Assembly: GCF_947507565.1 (NCBI RefSeq)
Contig: NC_089177.1
Location: 186,001-250,000 of the forward strand
Length of the DNA: 64,000 nt
DNA from: Oscarella lobularis
Lineage: Eukaryota; Porifera; Homoscleromorpha; Homosclerophorida; Oscarellidae
Direction: 5' to 3'
The translations under genes were made by a program, and so were the position numbers. Below are positions 33,301 to 47,932 of the stretch, in pieces. Position 1 is the first letter of the stretch. Each line of letters begins with the position of its first letter. The notes below the pieces were generated by a model that was not told the DNA's origin, ran no database searches, and saw only the letters and a program-made list of their open reading frames with translations.

Positions 33301-34393
33301 CCGTACCATCAGCAGTAGAAAAATCCTAGACTCTAACGCATGATTTAAAACGTCCCTCTCTCTCTATTACGCACCTTCCTTACGACTCCCTTAGCCAATA
33401 GACTCTCCTTTCGCGCAGTCATAACAAAATAATGCGTCTCGTCTTTATAATAGACGATATTCTCCAAATCGATTCCCGTCAACGCTTTGAGATCCTGAAA
33501 GAACTTCTGATTGTATATATAAGCGACGCCGCTAATCTCATTGACGGCCGCCTCTTCGCGCGTTTTCCGATTACGAAAATTCGCCGTAATCGCCAGCGCC
33601 AATTTTCCGCGAAATTCCTGTCGCGAAAATCCCGGCAAAACGTTGCGACGTCCGTCGGCGCCGACGATAACGTTGAAGTCGAGCTGGGAGAGTCGCCACG
33701 CCCCCTCGGCGTCACTTTGCGACGAATCGAATTTGAATTGGGCCGTCCAGCCTTGTTCGGACGACGCGGGCGCCGTGTAGGATACGAATTCGGTGCCCGC
33801 GTGGATTTTGACGCCGAGGAGAAGCGCGAGTTTGAGGAGAACCAGCTGTAGCGTGCGAATATCTAAAAAAAGGAGAGGAAATGGGTCCCTCTTATCGTTT
33901 CCGGGTCACTCGCCCCTTTTTTCTCCTTACTGATGTGATCGATCGTTCCCGAGCAGAATTTCCCGTAGAACTTCTTTATGCCGAGCGCTTTGAGATCTTC
34001 GATGACGAAGGGCCATAGATGGAGAACGTTGTTTCGGCTGAATGACGTTCGCTTTTCGACGACGTGAACGTCGGCGCCCAATAGAGCGCAATCGATCGCC
34101 GTACGAAGTCCCGCCGGACCGGCGCCGATTATGAGGACGACGTCGCGCGGCGACGCGGCGCGGCCCTTTTGGAATTCGCGATGGGCGGCGCGCTTGGCGA
34201 GATGCGTCCACAGGCTGGCGCATTTCCACGATTTGATTTTCGATTTGAGTGCTTCGTGTGTTGCGAGGCACGAGCCCGTGCGATCGACGCCGAGCGACGT
34301 GACGAGACTTTCGAATGCTCGGTACGCCTCGTCGAATGTCGCGCTGTCGACGAAAGAGTCGTAGAAGGGGCAAACCCCATCCGCCTCCTCCAT
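30323..34393 (-). CDS. MICAL: MICAL, F-actin methionine monooxygenase
   Basis: MICAL oxidises Met residues of actin filaments and so takes them apart, downstream of semaphorin/plexin and Rab signals. Start ATG at 34393 ([17 protein letters not shown]). FAD domain: [25 protein letters not shown] and [16 protein letters not shown] (33940-34130), then [14 protein letters not shown] and [20 protein letters not shown] (33430-33560), and the GD-S motif near 33010. Then a CH domain ([26 protein letters not shown], 32100-32230), a linker, a LIM domain with Cys/His pairs ([19 protein letters not shown], about 31300-31504) and a Rab-binding C-terminal coiled coil (31016-31240 and 30550-30900, VDQTEQA). 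The last exon ends [13 protein letters not shown]. Many short exons. Its 3' end is copied three times in the array to the left. Vertebrates have three MICALs; this one keeps the full set of domains. Confidence 0.92.
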
Positions 34394-34574
34394 AGAAAAG
34401 TCTCGCCCCACGCGAGCACGTGACTGCAGGTGCTTCCCGGACTGGGCCGTCTCCGTGTCAACGATGATGTGGATAGATATATATCGATTATTAGCCCTGG
34501 TCACAGTTGCAGTGACACGCTTATTAAGTTAAATGCCTTAGGAATAAAAAGCACAGTTTCAGTTTAGTTTACCT

Positions 34575-37500
34575 TTATATTTGAGCTTCACAGCCATCGA
34601 GGGCTGGAAGAGTGTTTAGAACGCTCAAGAAGGATGGTCTAAAGAAAGGGTTGATTTGCCAGCATTCCTTAATTAATTGCAGACTAAAAGAAATCCCAAT
34701 TAGTTAAATTCACACTGATCATGGAATGCTTACAGCAAATCAGGGCAATTCTTCAGATCATTCAAATCCATGCTATTTCCATTGCCCACTGTGGCAACGA
34801 CTTCCTCATTGGAAAGACCAGGATACGGCAAAGAGCCAAAAGTTACAATTTCCCACAGCACAATCCCGTAAGACCTAGCGCTCTCATTGAGAGGACCACC
34901 CTTGCAAGAGCCAGTCAATAAATTCTCACCAGACATCCGTTGCATGAGTAAAGACGCCATCGCGAAGAGATTCAGGAGCCATCCATCTAACTGGCATTGG
35001 TCCTTAGGAAAAACCGAAAAGTGAGGCAAAGCCTTTCCGATTAATTAAATCATGGTAGTTACCTTTACCACGTTTTCTATAGTAGTCATTCATCTGGACG
35101 TCGCGAGCCATGCCGAAGTCTGGTAATTTCAATTCGACAGATAGGTGCTAAATGGAATTATTGTGTACCTCCTATTTTTACGGTTGTATCACCAGCCACC
35201 ATGCAATTTCGTGCTGCCAAATCCCTGCAAAGGTAATAATATTGCCAAAGCCCAATTATTCGTATTTCCTGACATACCTATGAACAAAATTTCTCTCAGT
35301 GAGGTAAGCCATCCCGCTGGCAATTTGGGTAGCCATTAGAATCATTTTTTCACCATTTAGTACATCTTTCTCTTCCTCCTGAAATACTGCATGAAGGCAA
35401 TTTCCACAAACAGTTCTTCGTCTCTTACCTTAGGTCTAATTGATCTCAAATATGCTTTTAAATCTCCGAGTTCCATGATTTCCATTAGTACAAGAACGGG
35501 GCTGCCCAGAGAAACGATTCCAATCAGGCGCACAATGTAATCACTGTCAAATTCCCTACATGCATTAGTATTAGATACAACGAGCTCAAATGTATCTATC
35601 TCACTGACTTCATAACAGAAGCTTCTTGTAAGAATACGATTGGCTCCAGAGAATCCCCGGTGTCTTTACACATCTAATAAAATTTAATTACTGAGTTGGT
35701 AATTTCTAAAAAGCGTATACCTTTACAGCTACAGTTCTAGACTCAGAAGAATCGCATTGAAAAGTTCCTTTATAAACCTGTCCAAACGCTCCCTCTCCCA
35801 ATAACTCATTCAAAGAAATGCGCTTTCTATTGACTTCCCAGTCATCAGGAATATAGGCTAAAAAGGACACTTGCTCAGCACAAAGACCTCTATGTGCACT
35901 AAAACCGAATTACCACGAACGTTGGTTGACTCATATCCATCATACGTTACTACGGTAGTCCGGCTGTTCACTAAGTCGACCCACACTTTCTTGATATCCC
36001 CTTTCCTATGAAAAATTGGGTCAAAAACAAGAGTACGTAACTGTAAAACAAACCGAACCGTCGCTTGTTTCGCATGATCAGAAAAATCACCAATACAAGG
36101 ACAAGAATAGCGGAAGAAAGGGCAACAGGAACTGCTATCGCCACTGTCAGCAGAGAGTTGGGGCGATTCTTGATCGGCTTATTAGCTTCAGTAGAAGGAA
36201 TGCGACTCGTCGGCGAAGGCTTCTGCGGGCGGCGAATCCTAATTGTTTTGCTAACGAAAAATTCGTCTCCATCCAGTAGCGTCGTGTTCACAGAAATCCA
36301 TACAATCAGGTCAAAATTATATTTCGAAAGTCCGACGGCATTCAATTGATACTGAAGATTTGAGAGTTGCATACCAGCGGTTACTGAGACAATGCAGGAT
36401 GCGATAGGAAATAATAGCATCTGTCCCTCTAAACGTTTAGGCGGCGAAAGAGGGTCTTCGCACGGCACTGAAGCATTTTTATCGCTCAATATAACACTTC
36501 CAAAGTCCTAAGAGAGTTCACGGTAAACAAAGCATTGAGTAGTGTAACCTACCTGAATTGAATCAAGCACGGAGAAAGTTGAGGTACCGAAATTTACAAT
36601 GTATCCGGTGATATCTCCATCGGGTTGCGCTGGATTGGTCCACTCAAGCTAGAAAAAAATGGTATTAATTCAAAACGAAAAACGACTCACTTACGTCAAC
36701 CAATAACGTTGATCGAAACGCAAACGACCCATTTCCCTGAAGCCCATAAACGACATTGTCCGACGCTGCAAAGACCAGTAACAAGTATAGAAAATAACTT
36801 GAGACTACAATTTCTCTTCACATACCTATGGGCCAAGTGTACATAACGAAGAGATCGCTCCAGATACTGCACAAACTCTCATTCAACCACGTCTTGACCT
36901 CGAGGAAATAAATCGTCGCTCCACGAGCAGGTCCCAGTCGTATTTCATAGCCGTTTCTATCTTCATGATATCGAGCAGATACGGTAAGGTTTGATTCGCT
37001 AATTTTTGACGTAGAACTGGCGTTTTTTCCCCCTTTCAATTGTCCCACCGGCAAAGTCGCAATTCCAGGTTCATCGTAGCACGGACAAAAGGAAGGCGCC
37101 CCAGTATCTTCCGCCACAGAAGCGACATGAGGAAGAGTGCAGGCGCTGTTAATGCAGCTATCGATTTCGTCTGAGAGCGCGCCGTCGACGTGACGAAGAA
37201 TCGAACAAGAGGGAGAGAAATCGATGTCTGTTGATCCCTCGTCGTCGTCGTCGTCGTCGTCGGCTTCAGTCGCGTTGCCGTCAGTCGAAATGCGGAAGTC
37301 AACCTTTACCGCTGTCACCTTCATGATATAGCCAAGAAAATCGTTTCTCTCTTCGTTATACGGCGCGTGAGGAGCGAGAAAGAAGACGAGCTCGCGACAT
37401 GGCGACTCTGTATCCGGCGGCGGAGAAAAGACGATAGATGGCTTCCTCACCGGCAAGAATAGCTTTTCTAATCGCAAACACAGATAAATCAAAGGCTAGT

Positions 37501-39302
37501 CATTGTTTTAGTCATACGCGCACTTGGTTTCGTTTTGAAGCAAATCCCGTCGGCGTATTCCTGCGTTTGCCTTGCCACTGTCTCGTTCAGTATCAATACA
37601 GACGATCGAATAAAAATCCAGTAATACGTTTCCGGTTCGAGGAAGTCAACAGTAGTCGCCGTTTTATTGCCGTCAACTGTCTCTACTCTCCAGCCGCCAA
37701 ATCTGAAAACAATGACAGAAAAACACATGAATTAAAAGGTCGCGAGTGTTAATTACTGCTGATTTGGGGCACTTCCAGTCACACCACAATGTTGTCTATC
37801 TTCTTTTGCCTGTTCCTGATAGAACACTTCATAGCCGAGAACTTTGTATCTCTCATCAGATGTCCTCTGCCAAGAAACCGTTGCCGCATCAGTTCCAATG
37901 TAACTGACATTGACATCAAGTCGAATCGCCGTTTCCAGACCTGTAGAATAGAGGTCATTGCTTCACTTGCCTATACGTGTATACATAAACTTACATAATC
38001 CTTCGAGGCTATTGAGGTTTCCTCTTAGGTGAGATCCCACTGCTAATACGAGGTTGTCATACTCTTGTTGGCAGAGAACAGTGTTATGGTGAATTAAAGC
38101 TTGTCCATTAGAGAGATTCAGAGATTCGATTCCAGGCCAAAGATAAGATAATTCCTCATTAGAAAATATTGCCAAAGCGTATCTAGAATAAATAGTTTAT
38201 ATAGAAAATTTATGGCAAAAAATACCTGTCATCCCACAAAGTTTTTCCTTCAATAGCTTCCAAATTAGAAAAGAAGTCGAGACTCTTTAAATTATAGGCA
38301 TGAAAAACTACAACGTAGTCTTGCACAACCTTAATTTGGCCAAGATACTTCCTCAGATCAGCATCACTCACTAGAAAAAAAAGCCCGTGATTACATAACG
38401 CAAGTTAATTAATTAATTAACTGTGCTCACCATCCAAAAGACGAGAGAGGACCAGGCCTCCTTCAATAAAGGTACATCCTTCCAAATTATCCATGTCTTC
38501 TTTACTGCTGATCACGTTCTGACCGCCGGATGTGACGCATCGTTTCTCTCTAACGTGTTCGCAAAATCGTCCAGGAAAGGAAAGACTGTCGATAATGTTA
38601 GGACACTCGCGACACTCTTCCTCGTCACTGATGTTCTTATAGTGGAGAAACCGCGAAAGATTCAAGTGAAAATTTGGGCTATTTTGATACGAATAAACGC
38701 AGCCATTTTCGAGCTGAAAATGCTCGCCCAAATCCTCAAAATACAAATTTTCGGACACTGCAAGAGGATATCCATAATCCACTAAAACCGAATCTTCACC
38801 CCGAATATATTTCAGATTCGGCAACAGCTGACTCAAATTCCCATATCCCTCGACCAAATTAAAAATTCCCAAACCTCCAGTGATCACAGTCACGGAATCA
38901 ATCGACGGCAAATCCAAACTGCGAATGCGTTCACTGGAGTAGCATTCCCCATAGCCAACCTGAAAGTCAAACGGTTCCAAGCCAAATAGATAAAGAGATC
39001 CTCGAAGGACGGAGCACTTCTTCTGTGCAAATAGCTGCACGTCATAGATCGTCTCCAAAACAACGTCGCCGAAGCACTCTAAAATAAACAACATATCGAA
39101 TTCGCCCACGTCTAGATCCCGCCGCCTCAGAATCTCAACCGACAAATGAGCTCTTCGGATAAGAACGTCGGGTCAGTTGAGCTTCTATGCGCGACTGACT
39201 AGATTAGACTTAGAGTCACGCGGTACCTTTTCCTGATGCGGCGAACGAGCACGGACCGGGTTGTAAGAGAAGAGTTGCTACGATTGCGAACCTCCAATCC
39301 AT
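34575..39302 (-). CDS. insulin-receptor-like tyrosine kinase with altered ectodomain
   Basis: Start ATG at 39302, with signal peptide DWRFAIVATLLLQPGPCSFA. The ectodomain has two receptor-L domains: L1 about 38600-39070 (CSVLRGSLYLFG) and L2 from about 38540 (NLEGCTFIEGGLVLS) to 37965. Fibronectin type III domains follow (about 37930-36500), one with an acidic insert made by a GTC run (ADDDDDDDEGSTDID). A TM segment (LLTVAIAVPVALSSAILVLV, about 36110-36180) precedes a kinase domain: DDWEVNRKRISLNELLGEG, TVAVK, FLQEASVMK, FVHRDLAARNCMV, PDFGMARDV, NDYYRKRGKG, VRWMAPESL, YGIVLWEIVTFG. The tail after the kinase is about ten residues. The juxtamembrane and kinase sequence are closest to the insulin/IGF receptor family. 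Departures: almost no furin-like Cys-rich region between L1 and L2, PDFG for GDFG, and two instead of three activation-loop Tyr. Multi-exon; limits approximate. Confidence 0.82.
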
Positions 39303-39433
39303 TCTGGGGCCGATGCGTGAGAGACGTCTTGGAGAAGAAGCTGAAGAACACTGCTGTCTGTTGTACCACTTGAGACGAATGCGTCCCACGATCAAGGCTC
39401 ACATGACATCCAGGTTACCGCAACTATGCATAG

Positions 39434-39460
39434 CGTGCACCAGAACGGTTCTGGTGCACG
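39434..39460. repeat. 27-bp perfect palindrome upstream of the receptor kinase gene
   Basis: CGTGCACCAGAAC, a central G, then GTTCTGGTGCACG: a perfect 13-base inverted repeat. It lies 132 bp upstream of the kinase ATG and 153 bp upstream of the CIMIP2-like ATG, in the shared region between two divergent genes. It could be a dimeric transcription-factor site or a hairpin. The rest of 39303-39612 shows no other feature. Confidence 0.85.
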
Positions 39461-39612
39461 TGTGAGGTCGGCGAGGACGCGAGGAATGCTCCACTAGTAA
39501 TTTCATTCTTGATCGCGGGTGCCAAATCGCACGACGTTAGAATAAACATGGACATTGCTTAGCTACCATTGCGACCTAAACCCCAAGTCGTGCACCTACG
39601 CAAAACTCTCCC

Positions 39613-40416
39613 ATGGCTCGAATCGATTTCAAAGCTCGCTTGGGAATCGAAAACAACATTTTCTTGCCCGGGTGAGCAAATCAAGAAGCCCCCCTTTGCT
39701 ACTATAACGTTGTCTCAGCTATCTGGGCCATCGGCCCCAGTACAAATTCACGTGTGGCGAAACGTACGGAAAGATAACAACTCGTCTCGCCAAGTCCAAC
39801 GCGACCGTGTCTTTATCTCAGGTGAGCAGGTGAAGTCGCGCCATCCAAAGCGACCGTTTACCCCCTCCCTTAGAACTACGACCGCCCAGTGGAGGCAGCA
39901 TTTCAAGGAAAGATAATAGCTGGTTATGAAGGCAAGTGACCCCCGGGCTCCCTGGGGATATAATTCAAAGCTATCACTATAGGGCATATTCCGGGTTGGA
40001 CATCAAAATTTGGAGCATCGTTTAATCGAACGTCAAGCGAAGCCCTATCTGATTTCCACGCGATCGACACAAAACATAAATTCTACCACGAAAACCTTTT
40101 TAAAACGGTGAAAAATCAAAAGGGTCTCGGCGAGAAATTCGCGAAGGAGAACGTCGACGTGGCCTACTCGAGATATCATCCGCCGCCGCCGTCGCGACGT
40201 TTCGACGGACTGCGAAAGTTCGCGGCCAACGCGCCGCCAATCGCGGGATACATGGGATGGACGCCGCGACTGCCTTTCTACGGCGAAGGACGCGCCCATT
40301 CGCACCGAATGAACGAGGCGCTGACCGCGTTCGACGGGGAACAGTCGCAAGCGAGGGTCGACGCGAAAACGGACGTCAGATTCAAGCCGCGGAAGCGAAG
40401 GTTAGGGAATAAATAG
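39613..40416 (+). CDS. CIMIP2/FAM166-like ciliary microtubule inner protein
   Basis: A four-exon gene reconstructed from splice phases: ATG at 39613 (ARIDFKARLGIENNIF), then GYLGHRPQYKFTCGETYGK, NYDRPVEAAFQGKIIAGYEG, and a long last exon with HIPGWTSKFGASF and PIAGYMGWTPRLPFYGEGR, ending at the stop at 40414. The repeated G-Y-x-G-x-x-P motifs followed by a GxTYG or FG element are the hallmark of the DUF2475 family (FAM166/CIMIP2), found inside the doublet microtubules of motile cilia. The intron before HIPG uses a GC donor (GAAG|GCAAGT). The tail is very basic (FKPRKRRLGNK). The family call rests on motif recognition and is fairly secure; the subtype is open. Confidence 0.7.
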
Positions 40417-40734
40417 TATCAGGCATGCAACTATAGGGCTATCCTTAGGGAGAACACGTCTCGCTATTCAATATACACGAAACTAGGAATGATTCCGAAC
40501 TACAGTGGGCACGTTCCAGGTAGAAAGCGTCTATATAACACTTCGTTTATCGATTTTGTGTGCGTTTTAGATGAGAGGGATGCCGTGGGACAGACGTACG
40601 GCGTTTCGACTAAAAACCTGCCCATTTGCCAGAGGTCATAAAAAAACCGTTAAGACGACGACGAACATATATATTGTGAATACATGCTGAATAAAAAATC
40701 AACGTCAATTCGCGGCGCGATACGAGGTCACGTT
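40417..40734. other. short intergenic stretch, nothing recognised
   Basis: Lies between the tail-to-tail ends of the CIMIP2-like gene and the aspartate aminotransferase gene, so it should hold both 3' UTRs. No coding signal on either strand. Confidence 0.6.
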
Positions 40735-42480
<1,746 letters not shown>

Positions 42481-43554
42481 ATGGCTAAATCTCGCTTTGA
42501 ATACGTCAAAAAGTTCGAACAAGACGATCGCCTCCTACCGGCGACGTGGATCGTCATTCGTCTCGACGGTCGCGGCTTTCACAAGTAAGATCTCCCCTTC
42601 TTCGACGAAGGAGCTCAGCCGTTCTCCAAAGATTCAGCAATGCGCACGATTTCTCCAAGCCAAACGACGAACGAGCACTAGCGCTAATGAATAAATGCGC
42701 CGAACGCGTAATGCACGACTATCCGGACATTATTCTCGCTTACGGCCAAAGTGACGAATACAGCTTCGTTCTAAAAAGAACAACGACTCTTTTTAGCAGA
42801 AGGGCAAGGTAGAAGATCCCTTTTAATCAATTAAACTGATTTATATAATTGGCTATTTTTGTAGCAAACTTATGACGACTGTTGCGAGTTGTTTTGCCGC
42901 TAATTACGTCTACCATTGGCGCGAATTTTTCAGGGAAATTTCTCTGCTCTATCCTCCGTCGTTTGATGGACGCGTCGTTGTGTATCCGAGTGTGGAAATA
43001 CTGAGGGATTATCTCAGCTGGAGACAAGCCGATTGTCAGTAATTTTGGAACCTCTTCCAACGTCAAAAAATGATCTACTTTAGGTCACATTAATAATTTA
43101 TATAATACTTGTTTTTGGTGTCTGGTAAAATCTGGGAAAACTAATGACGAAGCTGAAAAATTGCTATCAGTAAGGAGAAGAGATACTTCTTATACTTAGT
43201 GTTAATAATTAACCAAGGGCACGTTATCTGGCGACAAAAACGAACTGCTCTTTAGCCAGTTCAAAATCAACTACAACGATCTGCCAGAAATGTTTCGAAA
43301 GGGGACAATAATAATCTGGCAAGAGGTAATAAATAAATAAATAAATGCAGATAAACGAGTGATTTATCATCATCATCATCATCTCCTATTTTTAGGTAAT
43401 TGAGACAGTCACTAAAACCTGCAAATCGTCAAAAGAAGACGATTTTCCGTCAGAAAGACACGTGCAGAGGAAAAGAAAAGTGACCACGCCTCTTCACACT
43501 GACATAATAGGCGACGAATTTTGGCTAGAACATTCTCGGATATTAGACAATTAG
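42481..43554 (+). CDS. THG1L: tRNA-His guanylyltransferase (THG1)
   Basis: Adds G at position -1 of tRNA-His by 3'-5' nucleotide addition, the identity mark read by histidyl-tRNA synthetase. Start ATG at 42481: [15 protein letters not shown], then [14 protein letters not shown] across intron 1, with the catalytic Asp and Gly, and [14 protein letters not shown] (about 42740) with the second metal-binding Asp. Then [18 protein letters not shown] and the signature [11 protein letters not shown] (about 43085-43115). The C-terminal exons end SRILDN at 43552. Length (about 270 residues) fits the eukaryotic family. Convergent with HIRA, 39 bp between stop codons. Confidence 0.93.
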
Positions 43555-43593
43555 TTCTGCAGTTCATTAGCTTCTATTAAAATTAAAATTACA

Positions 43594-45519
43594 CTATTGA
43601 ATCTGCTCGTGAATTTCGCTGATCAGCCGTTGCAAAGAAGAATTCGAAGCTGGAGAAAAAATAAAGAGGAGGGGAGGAAAACAACCAGGGGATATTTACC
43701 CATTATTGATAAGAGTTCCTTCAGTAAGTCGTGCTTCAAAAACCCCTAAAAAACAAATAAAGTCCTGACTAAAACCTCCAATAATCAAATACCAAAATAA
43801 AAGAATCGTGAGTCCTTCCTTTTCTTCCCAAAACCGGTGTCGGTGGGCCAGCCAATTCCAGACAGATATCACGCAACTTACGTTCAATGCCTAAGATATC
43901 ACTAAAAAACGGCTCTAATGAAAGCACTTTCTTTCCCTGCCTTGCTTAGTCAGACACTTCACATAAGCGAGCAACCAGAAATGATATTCCTTAGACGAAC
44001 GAAGGGTTAAAGCGGATGCCACTTGGGACTACAATGTGCAGACATAAAAATCATTTATTTTTTGATCTTACTGATGCACTCACTTCGAGATAGGCTTCAG
44101 TAGCAAGTCGTTGATGACCTGCATCCAGCGATTGCAGTCGTTCAACTCCTTGCCTATTCAAAATCCATAAAATTGACTCCCCCAGGGGCCCACTATACCT
44201 TCGAGTCAACTCCGCTCCTCCCTGAATAGAAGCCAACGGTCCAAGGGCAAAATCGAGACCTGAAATGTAGGAATGTATGCTGGCCGACGATTTCGCGCTG
44301 TCAGATGCGTCCTGGAGTAATATCCTGAAGTGATAACGGTCACAATTGCTTCTGATTGCGTAAACTAGTCCCAAGACTCACCAAGTGCCCAGAGAAGAAT
44401 CGAATGCACAACTGGTTTGATTGGAAAGACTCACGATGGGAATACCTTCTTCGGTGAGTTGGACTTTTGTCAGAGACAAAGCCGTACCCGCTTTCAAAAA
44501 CACGAGACATGGACAGAGTAAAAGTACAGCTCCGCGAACATACTCTTCAATATCGGACCGAGCGATTCGCCTTTGATGACGACAGACTTCTGCTTTGAAT
44601 TCCTGAGAAGAAAGAAGAAGAAAGACAATTCCACCTTAATTTTTGACACGGAAATATTTAATACCAGACGAATAGTTGACCTCCGATTGTTATAGCCATC
44701 ATATAGTAGCCAAAACACTGGAGAATCGATACAAGCGAGGGAAGTACAAGCCCAGGAAAAAGTCTACGAGGTAGAAACCAACTTGTAGAGCACTAAGAAT
44801 AAAAAATTGATTTTCTACCTTTTTCCATTGCTCGTAAAAGTGTGTATGGTTTTATTTTCACACGCAACAGCAGCTAAGTTTCTATGGAGATCCAAATAGA
44901 GTATTATTCTTAGCTTCTAAGTTCGCTGCACCTGCTTCCCGCTATGGCAATGCATCGACTACCAATGCACGTTTCCCACTGCACTTGCTCCCCTTTGCGA
45001 CACGACAGTCGATGAACTGGGCAAAGAGGCGCGATTTACGTACAAAATTCAACGCTATCTGCCCGCATTACTTCGTCCAGCAAGCGCGCTGTTTCGCACT
45101 TCAAGAGTTACCGTTTCCCCCGAAGGACTACTAATCTAATATATGCAAAATTCTGACCTATTCTATGGGGAGACTACCACGTCTATTCACCTGTAACGAT
45201 TTGATTGTTTCGAGGCGTGACGGCGGCAAGCTAATGCCCGTCGTCGAAGTCAGAGAAACGGACACAGAGCCCTCACTACCACTCCTCTCCTGAGACTTAT
45301 AGACATAGAGTAAAACGCTACAAAGGAATGCGATACTCGTCTTACACTAAACGACGATGTAATTTTTCCTTACGAAGAAAAGGGATATTTATATAGAAAG
45401 ATTTTTTTCTAAATACCTTACCATTTTTCGGTTTTTTTGGCGCCGGAGATCCAACGGCGTCCTTCTTTCTCTTCGTTGCTAGGGACCCCTTTGGTCGTCC
45501 CAGCTTCACATTCGAAATC

Positions 45520-45552
<33 letters not shown>

Positions 45553-47932
45553 AACTACGTAATGAGTTATTGCTACTTTGATTGATATAGCAGAAGGAGT
45601 CGTAGAAGCGGCAGATTCAACTTTCGATTCGACAGGAGCCCGACTCTGTCCAACGTTCCCAGTCTGATTTGAAGGAGCAGGCGATCCCCTACACAACTGA
45701 CACTCAAAAAAAATATACACAATTTCATTAACATATGATTTACGTTATTGAACGCATTCCTAACGCCACCGGAGTAATTCTTCTCCGACCGTCCTTCGTC
45801 TTCGTTTCTTTCTGCTTCTCCTTAACGGGACTCTATAACAAAACAAAAAGAATTTTGTGAAAAATTCCAAATATAAGACTCCTCCCTAACATTCTGATGC
45901 GTCGACGAAGCGACGGCTATTCCCTTCACAGTTCCCGAAAACGACGACGCGGAGAAGGCGGTCGCCGGCGGCGGCGGCGGGGGCGGCGGCTGCGAAGGCG
46001 GAGCAACGCTATTCTGAGAAGCGGCAGCTTGAATAGGCTGACTCAAAGCCGTCGTCGTCGTTTTTGTCAGCGACGACGGCAATTGGAGTCCCAAAATATC
46101 GGGATTTTCAATCAATTTCTGTCCGCCGCCGCCGTCTTTGCCGACCGCGTAGCCGTAATTCTCGATGAAAAAATCGTCCTTTTCGTCGTTCGTTATTGGT
46201 CGGCCCAGTTCGTCTTGCGTGAATTCGATGTAGGCGACGGTGCCGTCGAGAGAGCAGAGCATCAATTCGTATCCGCTAGAGTTCCTTGAAATAACGACGT
46301 TTGATCGAATAAACGCGTTCCATGGAGATCGTACCAGGATAAATCGATGATCGATTGCTTGAATATGTCGTGAGTGACGACCAATGGACGTTTGAGACTC
46401 GTCAGCTAGAAAATCAAATAAAGTAATCAAATAATTCCTAAGGATAGACGTACCCAGATGGATAGAGATCGGTCTCGACTCCCAACAGCACAGCACGAAT
46501 ACTTAATTTAAAAAACCGTAATTTTTTAAAAATAAAATTCGCTATGGTTCTACCATGGATACGGGACCATTTCGAGTCAGTAGTCTCGGATTAAATTTCT
46601 AAATAAACGATTATTTTTTCGTGTTAATTATGAATTATTTTCTCACCACTACTTCCACGGCTTTTCGATGTCCAACGAAATCGTCTCCGTGATTCCAACC
46701 ATCGCGTTGGATAATTTTCGCAACGGGACCTTGATTGTTGAGCGCGTGCGCCGAGACGACGGTTTGCCCATCGGGAGACCATCTAAACAACGCTCAATAT
46801 CTCTATAAATAATGATTATGCGATTTACTCACGAAAGTCTCAACACGTACGTCGTTTCTCCACACTAAAAATAACAATAATTATTATTAATTAGGAATAT
46901 TTTTCTAACCCCTTCAAATGGGCCTCGTATCGTCGTCTCTTCCTTCCAGTCTGATGTCCGCCAAATTTTGACAGTCTTGTCAACCGACTAAAGATTAAAT
47001 ATAAATTATTTCTTATCGTCATCGAAAACTATGGGAACCTGAGAAGCGAGATACTTCCCAACCGGATCCCAAGTGACGCCTTTCACGTGACCGTCATGTC
47101 CAATCACAGTAGCCAGCAAATCTAAGAGAAGAAATCAGAACAAAGTTTATGCCCCTTCCTCCTTTCCCTTCTACCAGGCAAATTCTGAGCATCCCATATC
47201 CGTATAGTATTGTCAATGCTACACGTGGCAAGCTTAGAGTCATCAGGAGACCAAGCAAGATCCAAAACATCTTTTATATAAAAAAAAAACAATTCAGAGA
47301 GCCAATAATAATAATTCATTTATTATATACCCTTTTCATGACGTTTCAAAATATAAGAACACGACCAGACTTCGGCGGAGCCAAACTGCAGCTGAGACGC
47401 CCTAACGAACCACAGTACCAGTAGGAACTACGTAAGGGTTAATAATAATAATAATTCTATTCTATTCTACCTGTGTTCCCATATCATGACCAATCCGTCA
47501 TCGGCCCCAGAGGCGAGCATTCCCCCTTCGTGCGACCATCGCACGCAGTTCACGCATCCTATCGTCGTTTTTTTCTTACGAAAGAAGCGCTCTCTCCGTC
47601 TTTTTCTTGCTTACCTAAATGATTTGTCATCGTGCACAGAATTTTCGGAACTTTTTCGTTCTTTTCGTCGCTTTCGCTTCGAACGGGCGCCATATTCCAC
47701 ACGACAATTTGCCCGCTGTCGTCTCCTGTAGACGTACATGTACGGGAGAGGCCCCTTTCGTCTCTAAATGTATCAACCTTGACCGCCTGTAGCAAAGCGG
47801 GTTCCGTCCGGGTGAATGTCGATCGAATAGAGCGGCTTTCCTACATATACGAAACTCATCTATGCTGCTTGAAGGTCTGCTCGCGTTCTAGAGACCGTCT
47901 TCGCCGATCCACGCCGGTTTGAGAAGTTTCAT
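43594..47932 (-). CDS. HIRA: HIRA, histone H3.3 chaperone subunit
   Basis: HIRA deposits H3.3-H4 outside replication, with UBN1 and CABIN1, and binds ASF1a. Start ATG at 47932: [12 protein letters not shown], then [15 protein letters not shown] and [13 protein letters not shown]. The WD40 beta-propeller continues through many small exons ([19 protein letters not shown] at 47200-47260, [20 protein letters not shown] at 46190-46270). The ASF1-binding B motif is [16 protein letters not shown] (about 45745-45810). The C-terminal Hira domain is seen in [21 protein letters not shown]-like sequence cut as [15 protein letters not shown] (about 44680-44760), [12 protein letters not shown] and the last helix [14 protein letters not shown], stop at 43594. 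An intron holds a TTA repeat. Head to head with the NagB-like gene. Confidence 0.92.
45521..45550. repeat. (ATT)n microsatellite in a HIRA intron
   Basis: About ten uninterrupted ATT units within a short intron in the linker between the B motif and the Hira domain. Confidence 0.9.

Noticed and set aside
33432-34423. Plus-strand frames over the MICAL FAD domain
   Set aside because: Antisense shadows of well-matched MICAL exons.
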